DNA of 64,000 bases. Source: Rostrohypoxylon terebratum (lineage: Eukaryota > Ascomycota > Sordariomycetes > Xylariales > Hypoxylaceae). The translations under genes were made by a program, and so were the position numbers. Shown piece by piece: positions 1-11,704 of the stretch. Each line of letters opens with the position of its first letter. Position 1 is the stretch's first letter. Where the stretch lies: NCBI GenBank assembly GCA_022497145.1, contig MU385859.1:620001-684000 (forward strand). Reading direction: 5' to 3'. Under the pieces are notes generated by a model. The model was not told the DNA's origin. It worked only from the letters and a program-made list of their open reading frames with translations, and did not search any database.

Positions 1-325
1 GTCGCATTCCTCTGGCCGGATTTCTGCGCGGAGTTCCCATTTGTTACGGGAGGTTGTAAATTTGCGTTGTCCGAGGTTGTTCGAATGAGCGGAAGCCGTT
101 GATTATCTGAGGAAGGCTCCGGGTTGGTATGTTGGGCTATTTGCTCGCCCTCGGGAGGGGAAGGGATAAAGCTCAGAGGGCGCGAGTCATAATCGTCATC
201 GTCGCCGTACATAGTACCGATGGTTTCGGTTATGTGATGGGTCGGATCGGAAATGGAGAGTTGGTTGGCATGGCCACGCCGACTCGCAAAGCTTCCACCA
301 ACATCGCGAGGCCGACGAGAGGTCT
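1..325 (-). CDS. partial gene, disordered acidic protein segment (runs off left edge)
   Basis: Read on the minus strand, one frame stays open for about 105 codons, from near 325 to the window edge. Its composition looks coded: many Ser, Pro, Asn and Gln, an acidic GDDDDYD stretch, and a run of PSPPEGE type. A plausible splice acceptor (CAG) lies near 315, so this is probably an internal exon. A start is also possible at the ATG at 212. No stop is seen before base 1, so the gene continues to the left. I recognise no domain; the segment looks like a disordered region of a larger protein. An upstream exon between 626 and 937 on the same strand is conceivable but unsupported. Product unknown. Confidence 0.5.
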
Positions 326-340
326 GAGCATTATGGATTA

Positions 341-3300
341 GATTAGTCGCGAATAGTCTTAGCACTACAAAGGGAAACGGAATGACCGCATGACTTCAAT
401 AACACAATAAGAGACTTTTAACATGAAGACATTGTTGTCATAATATGAGTTAATAAATGTATATAATCTTCCCAGACAGGGTTCGGGGTTTCGAAGTTGC
501 GAGGTTTCGAGGTTTCGAGACCTGCAACCATATCCATCACGTATACAGAGCAGGCAATATGACGTACCATCATTGAAGGTGTGAGCAACGACCTCGCGTG
601 AGGTCTTAACCTCCAATATTGCCCCTTAGAATATTGTCGGTTTGCACGAAGCAGAATCTGGTCCGGATCGCGGCACTATCATGGGCGTGACAATGTCGGG
701 CTGGTGTCTGAGGTCGCCGTCGCTGTCTGACGTACAATGTGTAAACGCTGGTAGATGCATGCAATAGGATGATTCAGGAGGTGGATTTAGGCTGGTGGTA
801 TCGGTATCGGGGTCGAAGCCGGGGTTCGATTCGCTGGATTCGCTGGATTCGCTAGATTTGGTGTAGACAAAAATCGCGGGAGTCGCAGTCGCGTCAGGTG
901 ACAAGGTGATAATATTACGGTATTTCGCAACGGGCAACGGGTTCCGGATAAGAATTCGAGAAAAACGATTTCGATTACTTGGATTACTAGAATGGCTCAG
1001 GGTAAAACTATGTGTGTGTCTGTGTGTGTTGTAGTATGGCTGTATGGCTGTATTGTTGTATTAAAAAGTAAATAAGGGGTGTGGCCCGGGTAGTCGGCCG
1101 AAAGTTGCAAGTATAGAGTTGTTGGGCTTCGAGGGTCGATGTTTATTAGGTAGATAACGAAGTTAAGTTAGCGGTGCATGCATGGATGTGGTTTGAAAGG
1201 TTCGAAGTCATGGCCTGAGGTCGTCGAACTTTTTCCTCTCTTCCTTCCTTTATTTCCCGCCAAGGAGTTTCCTTGAGTACTGCGTAATACCGAATGCCTA
1301 CCAAGGTGGTCTAGGTACCCAAGTTTAGGTACTTTAGGTATGTTAGTCCTAGGACCTAGGTAGATAAAAGAAAAGAAAGGTATGGGATTGGATTGGATTG
1401 GATCAATCATCAATGATTGTGTGGTATGGATATGGAGAGATTTAATCGAGTCAAATGGATGTTCCCTCAATCCTAGACTGCTGTAGCCCTCTGCTAGGTT
1501 AAATCCTACAGTGGCATTCGCTCATCGATCTGGTGGAGTAGCGAATAACTACCTAATCCTTCTATTTTTCGGCTCCAGTGTGCTAGTTAGTGCTAGTGGT
1601 CATCGATGTTCCCTTATTTAATTGATCCAACCTGTCCGGTGCTCTCTGAAAGAGTGTTGCATTGTTGCATTAGTGCCGTTCAGAAGCCAGCGCCTGGTCC
1701 CTTTTTGGTCACCTTTTTGGTTGCCAGGTTGGGAGGTGCTAGGTTGTTCGGGGTTAGGATTCTTACAGGCAGGTTGACCCCTGGATGAGTGGACGATAGG
1801 GGTACCCGGGTACCTAGATGATGTCCATTTAGGTCATTATAACGTCACGTGCAAACCGCCGGAATGGGAGGAACAAAGGACTGATATTTTCCTGCCCAGT
1901 GCCCAGTGTCTGCCCCCAGTCAGCCAGTGTTCAGTGTTCACTAGGTAGAGTCTACTATGTAGCAGACAACTGGCCAAGCAACTAGAACCCCCTTAGCTTA
2001 TTCGCTACCCCTTCCAGTCGGGGACAATACCTCTTAGCTGCCGCCCTGCCTGTCCCACTACCACCACGAGCTTAGTGGAAGCTTAGTGGAGAGTTAAAAT
2101 AACATTGAAATGATTAGCAATGCGTCGATGGATCTTTACGGATCTTTACAGGGGGTCAACCCAGAATATTATTAAACTCTAGAGCATGCCTGTCTCCCTC
2201 TACACTTCCCATAGGTATTTTCCATGTGAGTATCGCATAATAGCAGCTACCCATGAATTACTCGACGATGACTCGACTTTACTATTATAAAATGGAGAAA
2301 ACCAAACGAAGTCCTGTCAGGTCATTATCCTTGACTTCATGCGACAAGCAGCTTTGGTCATCACAATAATTTACCAACGACGTCGATATCTTAAAATAGC
2401 CCATACCTGGGCCCTCCAACCCGCCGGGTCGACATTCCTCTGCTTGAGGCTCTTTGAGATAAGAGCTTTATGCCAAAGAACTCGACTCTCGTCCTACTTA
2501 CAGGCATGGCTATTTACAAAAGTCCTTTTCGATAGCAGCTCATAAAAGCTACGCGTCCTTACATACCTACCTACGTAGGACCGTAGGTACTCGATTTAGG
2601 AGTCACGCTTTGGTTGGCAAACAATCATGTTTGGTCTAATGCTATCTGATAATAAAAGCCGAACAACACATGCATGGCCAAGAATGGTGCTGGCTGACTG
2701 AAGCTACCCACACAGAATCTCTTCACTGGATATGTATGGTTCTGGTAGCTTTCAACTTGAGAAAATCATGGTTCCGCTATGAAAAAGCAGCATATTCCTC
2801 GTCATTGAGTATCTCGGCGTTCTCTCCAATGCTTTGCATTCAGTTTGTGCTCATCCAAAATCTCCGTCTTCGAAGAATGTTGCTCATTACAAGCCGAAAT
2901 AGTATCGACTCCACGCTAACCATGGCGTCACAGCATGTATGCGGCATTCCTAAATGCAAATCACGCGGGTGGCTTCAAGATGCATGGTTAGACCGGTCTG
3001 TTACCGAAATACAGAGTTCGTCCGCTAATAATTCAGCTATGGTTTGAACTCTCCTGCAGTGCTTACATAGTAAGAAGAAAACGCCTTCGTTCACTAGGAT
3101 CATCTGTGCAATTGCGTGTCTCACCCCGGAATCCTCTCACCCAGATCTCATTTTGAAGGGTCAGAAATCGACCGGATCGATACTAGGTAATCGGCAAGCT
3201 GCTTGTTCACCGGTACCACAGTACCCGACAGTGTGGATAGCTCCAAAACCTAATCTCACAAACGGAAAGACCCTTCATGGATCTCACCTGTTCATACGAA

Positions 3301-4099
3301 GCTTATTCAATCGACGCGTTTCAAACTTTACGCTTCAAAAAATAGCCTTAGCTTTTTGGCATGCATGTACTACGAAAACGTTAAAATCTACATGAAACCT
3401 ATTAGATTACGTAGTGCTAATGTTATTAATGTTATACGTACTAATGTTATATCATCATTAGGTATTAGTCTTGGACACTTTCGGAATTCGCGACCCCAGG
3501 TTTTAGATACCCGGAATAAGTGGGTCAAAACGGGGTTAAGCCAGCCGGAAGACGCATATTATTGATGGAACATCCAAGAGTGCGAATCCATTCAAGCTTC
3601 CGAGTTCAATATAGATATTCGGAAATATTTTCCGAATATCTTCAGGATCTCGCCTGGCCGAGTCTACGAGTCGCGCTTGGACTTTGGGACGCTTAACTAG
3701 CCAATGATCATCGGCATGGTTCACCTAGCCTTCCCAATATTTTGATTTATTTCGCAACGCTGTGCCGCTCCCCGGTTCTGTGAACCCCAACTCGCAACCA
3801 GGTTGTATTCTTTACTTGAGCGGGGTGGCTAGGCCAGCTATTTTAGTCTCGGTAAGAAGATGTGACGAGAATGGACGCATCTGCTTCAGTTGAAGCGTCT
3901 AACTACCAAGGAATGTGTTATTACACGGGGTTTACATAATTTATTACCTATAAATTCACTATCAATATCAAATATGCCTTCACAATCCTGAACTTCTATT
4001 TAGAGATGTTTGATGGTTGATAGAATTTCTGTAAAGCATTCGTGATTCCATATCCGAACGCGATACGCTTGGCGCATTGATTCCTCGCCGTCGGTCATT
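341..4099. other. gene-free stretch left of the GH78 gene
   Basis: I see no credible coding region here; open frames are short and low in quality. It holds small tandem repeats (a GATTCGCTG unit at about 832-858, a TGTG-rich tract at 1010-1030, an ATTGG unit at 1384-1402) and many ACCTA/TAGGT strings. A perfect inverted repeat lies at 3614-3640 (separate entry). The last few hundred bases should contain the promoter and 5' leader of the rhamnosidase gene. Confidence 0.6.
3614..3640. promoter_or_regulatory. perfect 12-bp inverted repeat, CGG-N9-CCG type
   Basis: Two 12-base arms (3614-3625 and 3629-3640) are exact reverse complements separated by TAT. Inside them is CGG, nine A/T bases, then CCG. 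Inverted CGG/CCG triplets with a fixed spacer are the usual binding pattern of fungal Zn2Cys6 regulators. The site lies about 460 bases upstream of the rhamnosidase start. That it binds a regulator is inference. Confidence 0.35.
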
Positions 4100-6519
4100 A
4101 TGACGTCCCGTTCCCCTTCTCTTCCGTTTACTCTTGCATTCTGGTTTCTAGTCTCTATTACGGGCGTTGTCGCTCAGAGCTGTTGGAGAGATACAAAATG
4201 CACAGGTCCTCAAACAGCTGCTTTCCCCGGAGAATGGGAATCGAATCTTTTTGCTCCACCGTCACGGACCGTCACCCCTAAGGCCGTCTTCGATTTAGAT
4301 ACTGGGGAGACCTCTGATATTAAAGCTGTCTCGTTTGCTGCCGAAAAATCGGGCGTCTATTACGACTTTGGGTTTGAAGTTGGAGGCATTGCTACAATTC
4401 AATTCACCGTCACATCAGTAGACGGCGATGGCGCTCTTGGTATAGCTTTCACAGAAGCCAAGAATTGGATTGGACCTATTTCGGATTCTTCTAATGGAAA
4501 TACTTCGAGGAAAGATGGCGCAATTTATGCCAATTTCTCCTCTACCGGAGACCAGACTTATGTTATGCCAGATGAGTTGCTTCGCGGAGGATTTCGGTAC
4601 ATGACAGTGTTCCTTACCGGAGCTACTTCTTCTGTCACCATCAACGAAGTTTCTGTGGAAATATCCTTCCAGCCGACTTGGTCAAATCTCCAGGCTTACC
4701 AAGGATATTTCCATAGTAATGATGATACCCTCAATAAAATTTGGTACAGTGGTGCTTATGTGAGTTCGATGAAAGATTTTATATTAACACACCTTACTCC
4801 AGGGGGGTAGGCTAGTTCAAAATAACTGCTCTCGAGATACCAGGAAACTCTAGGTAAACAGGTGCTAATTCTATTTGCTATAGACTTTGCAGACGAATGC
4901 GCTACACCCCTCAACCGGACGATCTTGGCCTCCTCCTGCTACCCAGTGGGCGAACAACGGAAATATTGGGTTGGGTGACACTATCAACACTGACGGCGCT
5001 AAACGTGATAGAACTGTCTGGCCAGGCGACATGGGTGTAGCAACACCCTCTTCGTTTTACAGCACTGGTGATCTTGAGTTAGTTAAGGTTCTTGTATACC
5101 TATTCTATCTACGCACGAGTCTCTAATCGTCCTTATGTAGGAGTGTGAAAAACTCGTTGGCAACCTTATATAATCTTCAAGTCAGTACTACCTCCATTTC
5201 ACCTGCATTCAGATAAAGCTTTTGCTAATTACCCCTGGTTGCAAATAGGCAGGGAGTGGAAATTTTCCAGAGTCTGGACCGCCCCTTCTGTCCCAAAATA
5301 GTGATACGTATCACATGTGGATCATGATTGGAACGTACAATTATGTCTTATATTCCGGAGATCTGGACTTCATCCGAGGAAATTGGGATAAGTATGTTGC
5401 GGCGATGTCATTCGTCACAAATCAACTTGATCCATCCTTGGGCATTCTTAATATCACGGGCTACATACGCGATTGGGGTCGCTTTAATGTCAAAGATACC
5501 CAGGCCTCGGCTCAGATGCTTTATTACCGCACGTTGATCACAGGTGCTTCCTTAGCCACATGGATTGGTGACACAACCGGTGTGAACACGACATGGCTCG
5601 ACGCTGCTGCGAAATTACAGAACGCCATACATTCGCAGCTTTGGGACGGAAGTGTTGGCGCATTCCATGATAGCATCGAGACCCGTGACAACATAACCCA
5701 TCTATACCCTCAAGATGGAAATACCCTCGCTGTTCTTTTTGGAGTGGTGAATGCCACGGCCGAGGAGGGGCAGGCTATTTCTTCGAGTCTAACGAAGAAT
5801 TGGACCCCGATCGGACCTGAAGTTCCCGAATTGAAGGGCGAAGTCTCTACATTCATCTCATCCTTCGAAATCCAAGCACACTTGTTAGCAGGACAGACGC
5901 AACGGGCGCTCGACTTAATCCGGGCCATTTGGGGTTGGTACTTGAATAACGAGAATGGCACACAGTCCACTATGATTGAGGGCTATCTCATCGATGGCAC
6001 TTTCGGGTACCGACATGACGCTGGGTACGGAGAGGATTACTCATACACCTCACACGCTCGTAAGTGCATTTAGCGCCATTCAGCCACATACGCCCAAGGC
6101 TTCTTCCAGCGGGTTTACTGACGTATTTCATTGAAGATGGCTGGGCTACTGGCCCCGTCTCGGCATTGACAGAGTACATCGTCGGCCTCAGCGTGACCGA
6201 CCTAGCTGGATCAAGGTGGCAGATCGCGCCACAGTTCGGGGATCTCACTCATGCCGAGGGCGGCTTTACGACTAGCCTAGGAAAGTATTCCACTAGCTGG
6301 ACGGTGAGCGGTGGTGGTTACACGTTAAATTACACCGTGCCACTGGGTACTGTAGGCACGCTGATTCTTCCGATCTCCGCAAATGGCGCACGACACAAGT
6401 TGACAATAGACGGTCATGCAATACCGACAGATTCCGAGAAAGTTGTCGAGGCAGCAGGTAACAGGAAACTGTACACCATCGTTGGGATGAGTGGGCAGCA
6501 TTATATCGAGGCCAGCTAG
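4100..6519 (+). CDS. secreted alpha-L-rhamnosidase, GH78-like
   Basis: Probable extracellular enzyme removing terminal alpha-L-rhamnose from plant glycosides or rhamnogalacturonan. Five exons fit exactly (4100-4759, 4884-5077, 5141-5180, 5249-6059, 6137-6519), giving 695 residues; the second intron uses donor GTTAGT. A signal peptide (hydrophobic residues about 9-25, ending near VAQS) is followed by a beta-rich N-terminal region. The six-hairpin glycosidase core includes WPGDMGVATPSSFYSTGD, a YHMWIMIGTYNYVLYSGD stretch and, after the last intron, SHAHGWATGPVSALTEYIVGL. The C-terminal part is a small beta domain ending at a TAG. Many N-glycosylation sequons are present. Family assignment rests on recognised motifs. 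Related unsaturated hydrolases share the fold, so the exact substrate is less sure than the class. Confidence 0.85.
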
Positions 6520-7320
6520 GAGGGGTTTTTGATATGGTGGGTTAGACTCATTGGATGTTTCTCTCGAACTGTCTCGCAGATACTGTAGGCAGAAGCGCGT
6601 GTTGCGATGTTCTGCAGAGAACCGGACGGGCCCAGGCGTATGAGACATGCATATAGTATTGGATACCTGGTAGTAGTTACGTATATACTGAAATTATGAC
6701 TGCTAGTCACGTTGAAAGGTTACGCCATCCTGGTGAAACGCTTCCTGGAGTTGACGAATGAGTCATAATTAAGTTGTGTATAACCCATGGGCGCCGAATT
6801 GTCTTCAAGATTTTGAATTTGAGAAGTTTTAGAAAGGACCTCGAAGAGTCACACTGGGCGGTTAAGTACCGGTACTCGTGTGCTGTACTTCCGTGGACCC
6901 ATATTTCTAAGTTGAGAAATCCATAAATCCATACAGTTAACACGCGGGGTAGAATAAATCAGCTGACCGCGACTTCTTCTCGCGTTAAGTAGGATGGCCC
7001 AAACGCGTCAAGCTGCTTAATATTCTCAGAAAACAATTCGTCCCACCTTTTTTTTCTCATCATCCATAAACTGATGCCAGGCCCAAACCCCAAACTTCTA
7101 ATCTTGGTCCTCCAGTTTACCAATTTACCAACCAGGCAACGACCTGCAATTACGCGCTTTGGTGCGAATCTCTACAATCATTCTTTGCTCGAGGTCCCTC
7201 TAGCTTCTTTGTTATCCCACATCAATCGCATCAATCACATCTAATTTCATTTTCAAAAAGGGAATGCATCCAACTTTCCCGCTTCATCTGAGTACATTAG
7301 ACCGCGTCTAACAAGGCAAA
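6520..7320. other. intergenic, rhamnosidase 3' end and RTT107 promoter
   Basis: No gene seen. The right half is pyrimidine-rich with C/T tracts, typical of fungal core promoters and leaders. A single ACGCGT box lies at 7003-7008. Confidence 0.6.
7003..7008. promoter_or_regulatory. ACGCGT box (MCB-like) upstream of RTT107/BRC1
   Basis: The palindrome ACGCGT is the core of the MluI cell-cycle box bound by MBF in yeasts, which drives G1/S expression of replication and repair genes. It lies 313 bases upstream of the start of a BRCT repair scaffold. One copy only, so function is inferred. Confidence 0.3.
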
Positions 7321-10083
7321 ATGCCAGACCAAAACGAGCAGAAGCTTTTCAGCCTCTGCACATTTACTTTTGTTCCATGTAAAGAATTGACTAGGGACGT
7401 GATCGACGAGGTTTGTCGCAATTGATATTTTATACATACAATGGAACTGTAGTACTCACTTTATCAAAGCTCACTCAAACCATCATTAAGTATGGTGGTG
7501 ATGTCAAGGCTCCTCGAGGCAAGCAATCTCTGCTTCAACTTGACACTATCACCCATATCATTGCGAATTCAATCGATTTCGAAGAATACACCGAGGCCAC
7601 AGCATTAATGATTCCTGTCGTCAAATCCAAGTGGATCTCTGCATCCTTAGCCAAAGGAAAACAAGCCCAAATACGCCCCTTTACACCAGATCCTCGCATG
7701 ATCTTTTCTGACGTGGTGCTTTCGTGCGCCGACATACCATCTACCGACAAGGAGGCAATTATCGGCGCTACAATGGCAATGGGCGGAATGGACTCGGACA
7801 ACGTGACAAAGCTGACTACACATATCTGCGCCCTCTCCATGGACCACCCTAAATGCCAATTAGCCAGGAGCAAGAAGCTGAAGTGCCAGATAGTCCTCCC
7901 TCATTGGTGAGCAATGCCTTCTATTTCACGGGTGATCTTTTAAGCTTAACTTTTCTGCATAGGTTCGATGACTGCTTTAAGTTGGGAAAGCGCATTTCTG
8001 AAAAGCCGTATCTCCTGCCTGACCCCGAGATATTACGCGCCGACCCCGAAGATTCAGTTCAAGTACCATCAAGCCAACATTTGGAAGGTGCTACTTCTGC
8101 TCGCCCTGACTATATACCTACTCCTGTCCCCGACATCGAAGGAGGGCGTCCTACTTTGACTGTATTCGAAGGCAAATCAATTATGCTATCGGCAGACCTG
8201 GCGATTAGAGATCGTCTTAGAGATATTATTCAGGGATTGATCCAGGATGGAGGAGGTGAAATGACCGACGACGTTGAAGCGTGCGATTGGTTCATCTGTC
8301 AATATCGCGAGGGACCACAGTATATACGCGCCGCCCAGAACGAGAAGACTGTCGGTAACCTATCTTGGTTGTACTATCTCATTACCCGCAACCAGTGGAC
8401 GGATCCTCTGAGTCGTCTTCTCCATTATCCTATCCCGCGTGACGGGATCCCAGGATTCAAAGATATGAGAATTACAGTGTCCAACTACGGAGGCGAGGCC
8501 CGTATATATCTGGAGAATCTGATCACTGCGGCTGGCGCTGAATTTACGAAAACGATGAAAGCTACTAACACACATCTGATCACTGCCCGGCGTGCCGGCG
8601 AAAAGTGTGAAGCCGCCGACGACTGGCACCTCGTAGTAGTCAATCACCTTTGGATTGAGGAGTGCTACGCAAAATGCGAGAATTTACCAAACAATGCAAA
8701 GAAATACAACACTTTCCCGGATCGCACAAACCTTTCAGAGATCGTCGGCAAGACATACTTTGATAAGGATAAACTAGAAGCGCTATACTATCCTGGTGGA
8801 CCAGGTCCATCATCTAAGCGCAAGCGGAAGGCATTGGAGATGGCCGATGAGAATTCGTTTTCGAGCGGCCCAGCTGAGGGTGTTGTGATCGGCCGTCAAG
8901 CTCATAAGGAGTTTGACGTGATGAAGGATAGCGAGTCCGAATATGCAGAAAAGACGACCGACGTCTTCGGAGTACCAGCGCCGACAAAACGCCGCGGTGC
9001 ATCGGGCCAATTCGCGACACCGGCCAAGGGCCGTCATGTTCGCACTGGCAAGGAGAACGAGACCCCTTCTACAGTCTCTTCCACCAGCCGAAGCGCCAAA
9101 GACAAAGCGCTCAACATGTTGTCCGTTCTCGCTCCTGATATACAATTGTACGAGAAGGAAAAGAAACGAGGACTGAAAGATGGGCATGGCCCCTGGGGTG
9201 GCAAGCGAGCAGCCGACCAGATCGACCGAGAACATCTGAATCGTCGCAGTGTTTCAAGCCCAGTCGCGGCAAGCGAAGACAAGGACGCCAAGGCAGATAA
9301 GCGACCGGCAAAGAAAGCAAGACCCTCTTTGCCGGAGGTCACTATGCGAATAGTGCTCACTGGGTTCCAGCGTTGGGTTAACGACAAGCATCGCGAGGAT
9401 GCTGATCGCGTAAGTTCACCAAACACTTGCAACAAAACTTATTTGACTAATGCCATTTGATATAGAAAAAGTTGCGTGACCTCGGCATAGCCGTCGTACC
9501 AGACGGTCAACAATGCGATTATCTGGTAGCTCCGCATCTAGTCCGGACAGTCAAATTCCTTCGCAATTTATCAAAGGGTGCCACCATTGTATCTTCAAGT
9601 TGGATCGAGCAATGTCTCGATAATAAGGAGCTCCTTAACCCGGAAGATTTTATTCTCAAGGATAAGAAGAGCGAGGAGAGATTTGGCGTTGATCTAGCAA
9701 CCTCAGTTCAACGAGCCCGCAAGAATAACGGCAAGCTCCTATGGAACATACCTATCTACTGCACGAGCAACATTAAGAACGGACCCGACGGTTACCGATT
9801 TATTGCTGAGGCTAACGGGGCCCTTTTCATGATGTACGGTGCAAGAAGCGGTACAACGATCAAGCCTACCAACCCCGAAGACGACGAAGGCGGGCCGGAC
9901 CCGGTGTACCTGCTGAGCAACACGAGTCCGGACGAGAAGAGACTATGGAAGAAGTTTGAGGACATGGCTCGGAAAGGCAACATGGAACCGCGCATCGTCG
10001 CGGCGGATTGGTTGCTGGATGTGGTGATGAACCAGGAGGTGATGTTCGACGAGAAATATCTGGTGACGAATTTCTTTGCTTGA
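7321..10083 (+). CDS. RTT107: Rtt107/Brc1-type six-BRCT DNA-damage scaffold
   Basis: Nuclear scaffold that binds phosphorylated H2A and replication-repair partners at stalled forks. Exons 7321-7410, 7470-7906, 7963-9409 and 9466-10083 join in phase to give 863 residues. Tandem BRCT repeats fill the N-terminal half: the first pair covers about 10-190 and ends in a VLPHWFDDCFKLGKRI motif; the second pair is around 235-420, with the typical HLWIEECY element. A charged, disordered linker with basic KRKRK and KKAR patches (possible nuclear signals) follows. The C-terminal BRCT pair starts at about MRIVLTGFQRW and contains SSSWIEQC and AADWLLDVV. In the yeast family this last pair binds gamma-H2A. 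The first acceptor was chosen because it alone restores the BRCT reading frame. It converges on VPS25, whose stop is about 300 bases away. Confidence 0.88.
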
Positions 10084-10379
10084 GGAATCGACTGTCTAAG
10101 GCACGGCGAGGCGTTTTTCGCGGATACCACATTTAATGTTGATTGACGTTTATGAGTTCCGTCGCATGCATGGCTCGGGATCGGGGGTTAGAGGATGGCG
10201 TTTGTGCGTTTGCCGCATCCGTTGCGCGTTGGTCCTAATACTCGCAGGCGGATTTTTATTCCGCCTGCCTGCTGCCGTTTTCGCTGTCCCGCGTAGCTGC
10301 CCGCCATGGCCGGCGAGGCTTTTGTAGATATTATTATTTTTAAGATGTTCTCAAGAACACGCAATGCATAAATCCCACA

Positions 10380-11136
10380 TTAGAAAAACTTGACTCCTTG
10401 CTGATCTTCCTGTCCGAATATCTGGGCCTTGCCCCGCTTCACGAGGACTTGTAGCGCTTTTTGAAGGATGTCGGGGTCGAGACCGTGGAATTCTGATTCG
10501 AGTGGCTTTCATCAGTACTTCATCCGCAGAATTCGGGTGTCATGTCATGTAGCTACGAGAAGCGAACTTACCAGTCCCCCTGGTGCCCTCTCCCTCCGTC
10601 AACTCATACAGCGTAAGCACGCTATTCTTCTGCGCCGTCTCCTCAACCCACGCCTCCACCATCTCCGCCCACTCCTCGGGCGTCCTCCAGTATATCCAGA
10701 ACACGTCGCCGCCCGTGCCTTCCTTCCCTCCTATCCCTCCCCCTCCCCCCGCGGTCCCCGAGACGGGCTCCGCGCGCCCCTCCCGCCGCATGAAGTCTAG
10801 GACCTCGCGCGCGTCGGCGAGTCGCAGCGAGCGGTTCAGCCGCCGGTTCCGGAAGAGGTCTTCGTGCGGGGTGCCTTCGTAGGACAGGGAGAGGCGGAAG
10901 AGCCGGTTGTGGCGGCAGTAGGAGAGGATGAGGGAGGACCATTTTTCGAGCTGCGCGTGCTGCGTCGTGAGGTTTGTTTGCTTGGTGAAGAAGGGCGGGA
11001 AGTGGTACTCGCGCGGGAACTCGAAGGTTTGCGAGGGTTGGGTGGTGGTGGTGGTGGTGAGGGTGGGTGTGGAGGTGGAGGACCCGCTGGCGCCGGTGAG
11101 GGTGGCTGTTGGGGTTGTGAGTTGTGGGAGGGACAT
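10380..11136 (-). CDS. VPS25: ESCRT-II subunit Vps25
   Basis: Vps25 joins Vps22 and Vps36 in ESCRT-II and recruits ESCRT-III (Vps20) during sorting of ubiquitinated cargo into multivesicular bodies. Two exons, 11136-10572 and 10492-10380, give 225 residues. The acceptor CAG before 10492 keeps the frame and restores an EFHGLD junction; a nearer AG would not. After a Thr/Ser-rich leader, the family opening FEFPREYHFPPFF and then HAQLEKWSSLILSYCR are clear, forming the two winged helices. The end KAQIFGQEDQQGVKFF is the usual family C-terminus. A Gly-rich insert (about 130-145) and the Thr-rich leader are extra to yeast Vps25. An upstream in-frame ATG at 11214 would add 26 residues; the 11136 start is preferred because it leaves a short leader. 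Confidence 0.88.
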
Positions 11137-11704
11137 CGCGATGATGGGGAGGACGATCGGTATGGACGAAGATGGCTGGTGGTGGTTAGAGAGAAGGATG
11201 TGCGACGGTATCAATCGTAGTTGAATCTCTGTTGAATGAGGCCCCGTATAGTAAGCTGTGGGTGAATTGTTGTAGTTGAGTATTTGGCGGGGCTTTGACG
11301 TCGAGCCAAGCTATCCTTAAGCTTAAACCCCGCCGTAGTTATCGATATTAGACAGCCCTGTATTCCAGAATTGCTAGGTGTTTAAAGCCCCCTAATTCGA
11401 CAGCTACACATATTCAGGGTACTCCTTTTCATTAAGATCATGAATGGATTTCACAATGATGGATAAGAAGCACTTTCATTCGTTTTGCAGTACTTTTGTA
11501 TTAAAACTTCGCGTTCAAACGATCAACCGTAACAATAAATCCTTCCCGTATAACTTGAGGTATCCTTAATCGTCATCCAGAATGTCTACAGCATCATCAT
11601 TGCGGTCATCATTTGTAGTCCAACCGAACTCCGGACGAGGTATCACCGAAAAAAAAACGCCAACGCAGCCGCCGACCTGTTTCAATCAAGCAACTAAATT
11701 CAAC

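Noticed and set aside
626..937. Minus-strand frame with Ser-Glu repeats, possible first exon of the left-edge gene
   Set aside because: The repeats come from a simple DNA repeat, and I could not show a convincing splice to the left-edge exon.
2670..3047. 125-codon open frame on the plus strand
   Set aside because: No recognisable content and no conserved-looking stretch; left as intergenic.
10864..11220. Gly-rich and Val-rich plus-strand frames
   Set aside because: Antisense shadows of the Thr-rich VPS25 leader.
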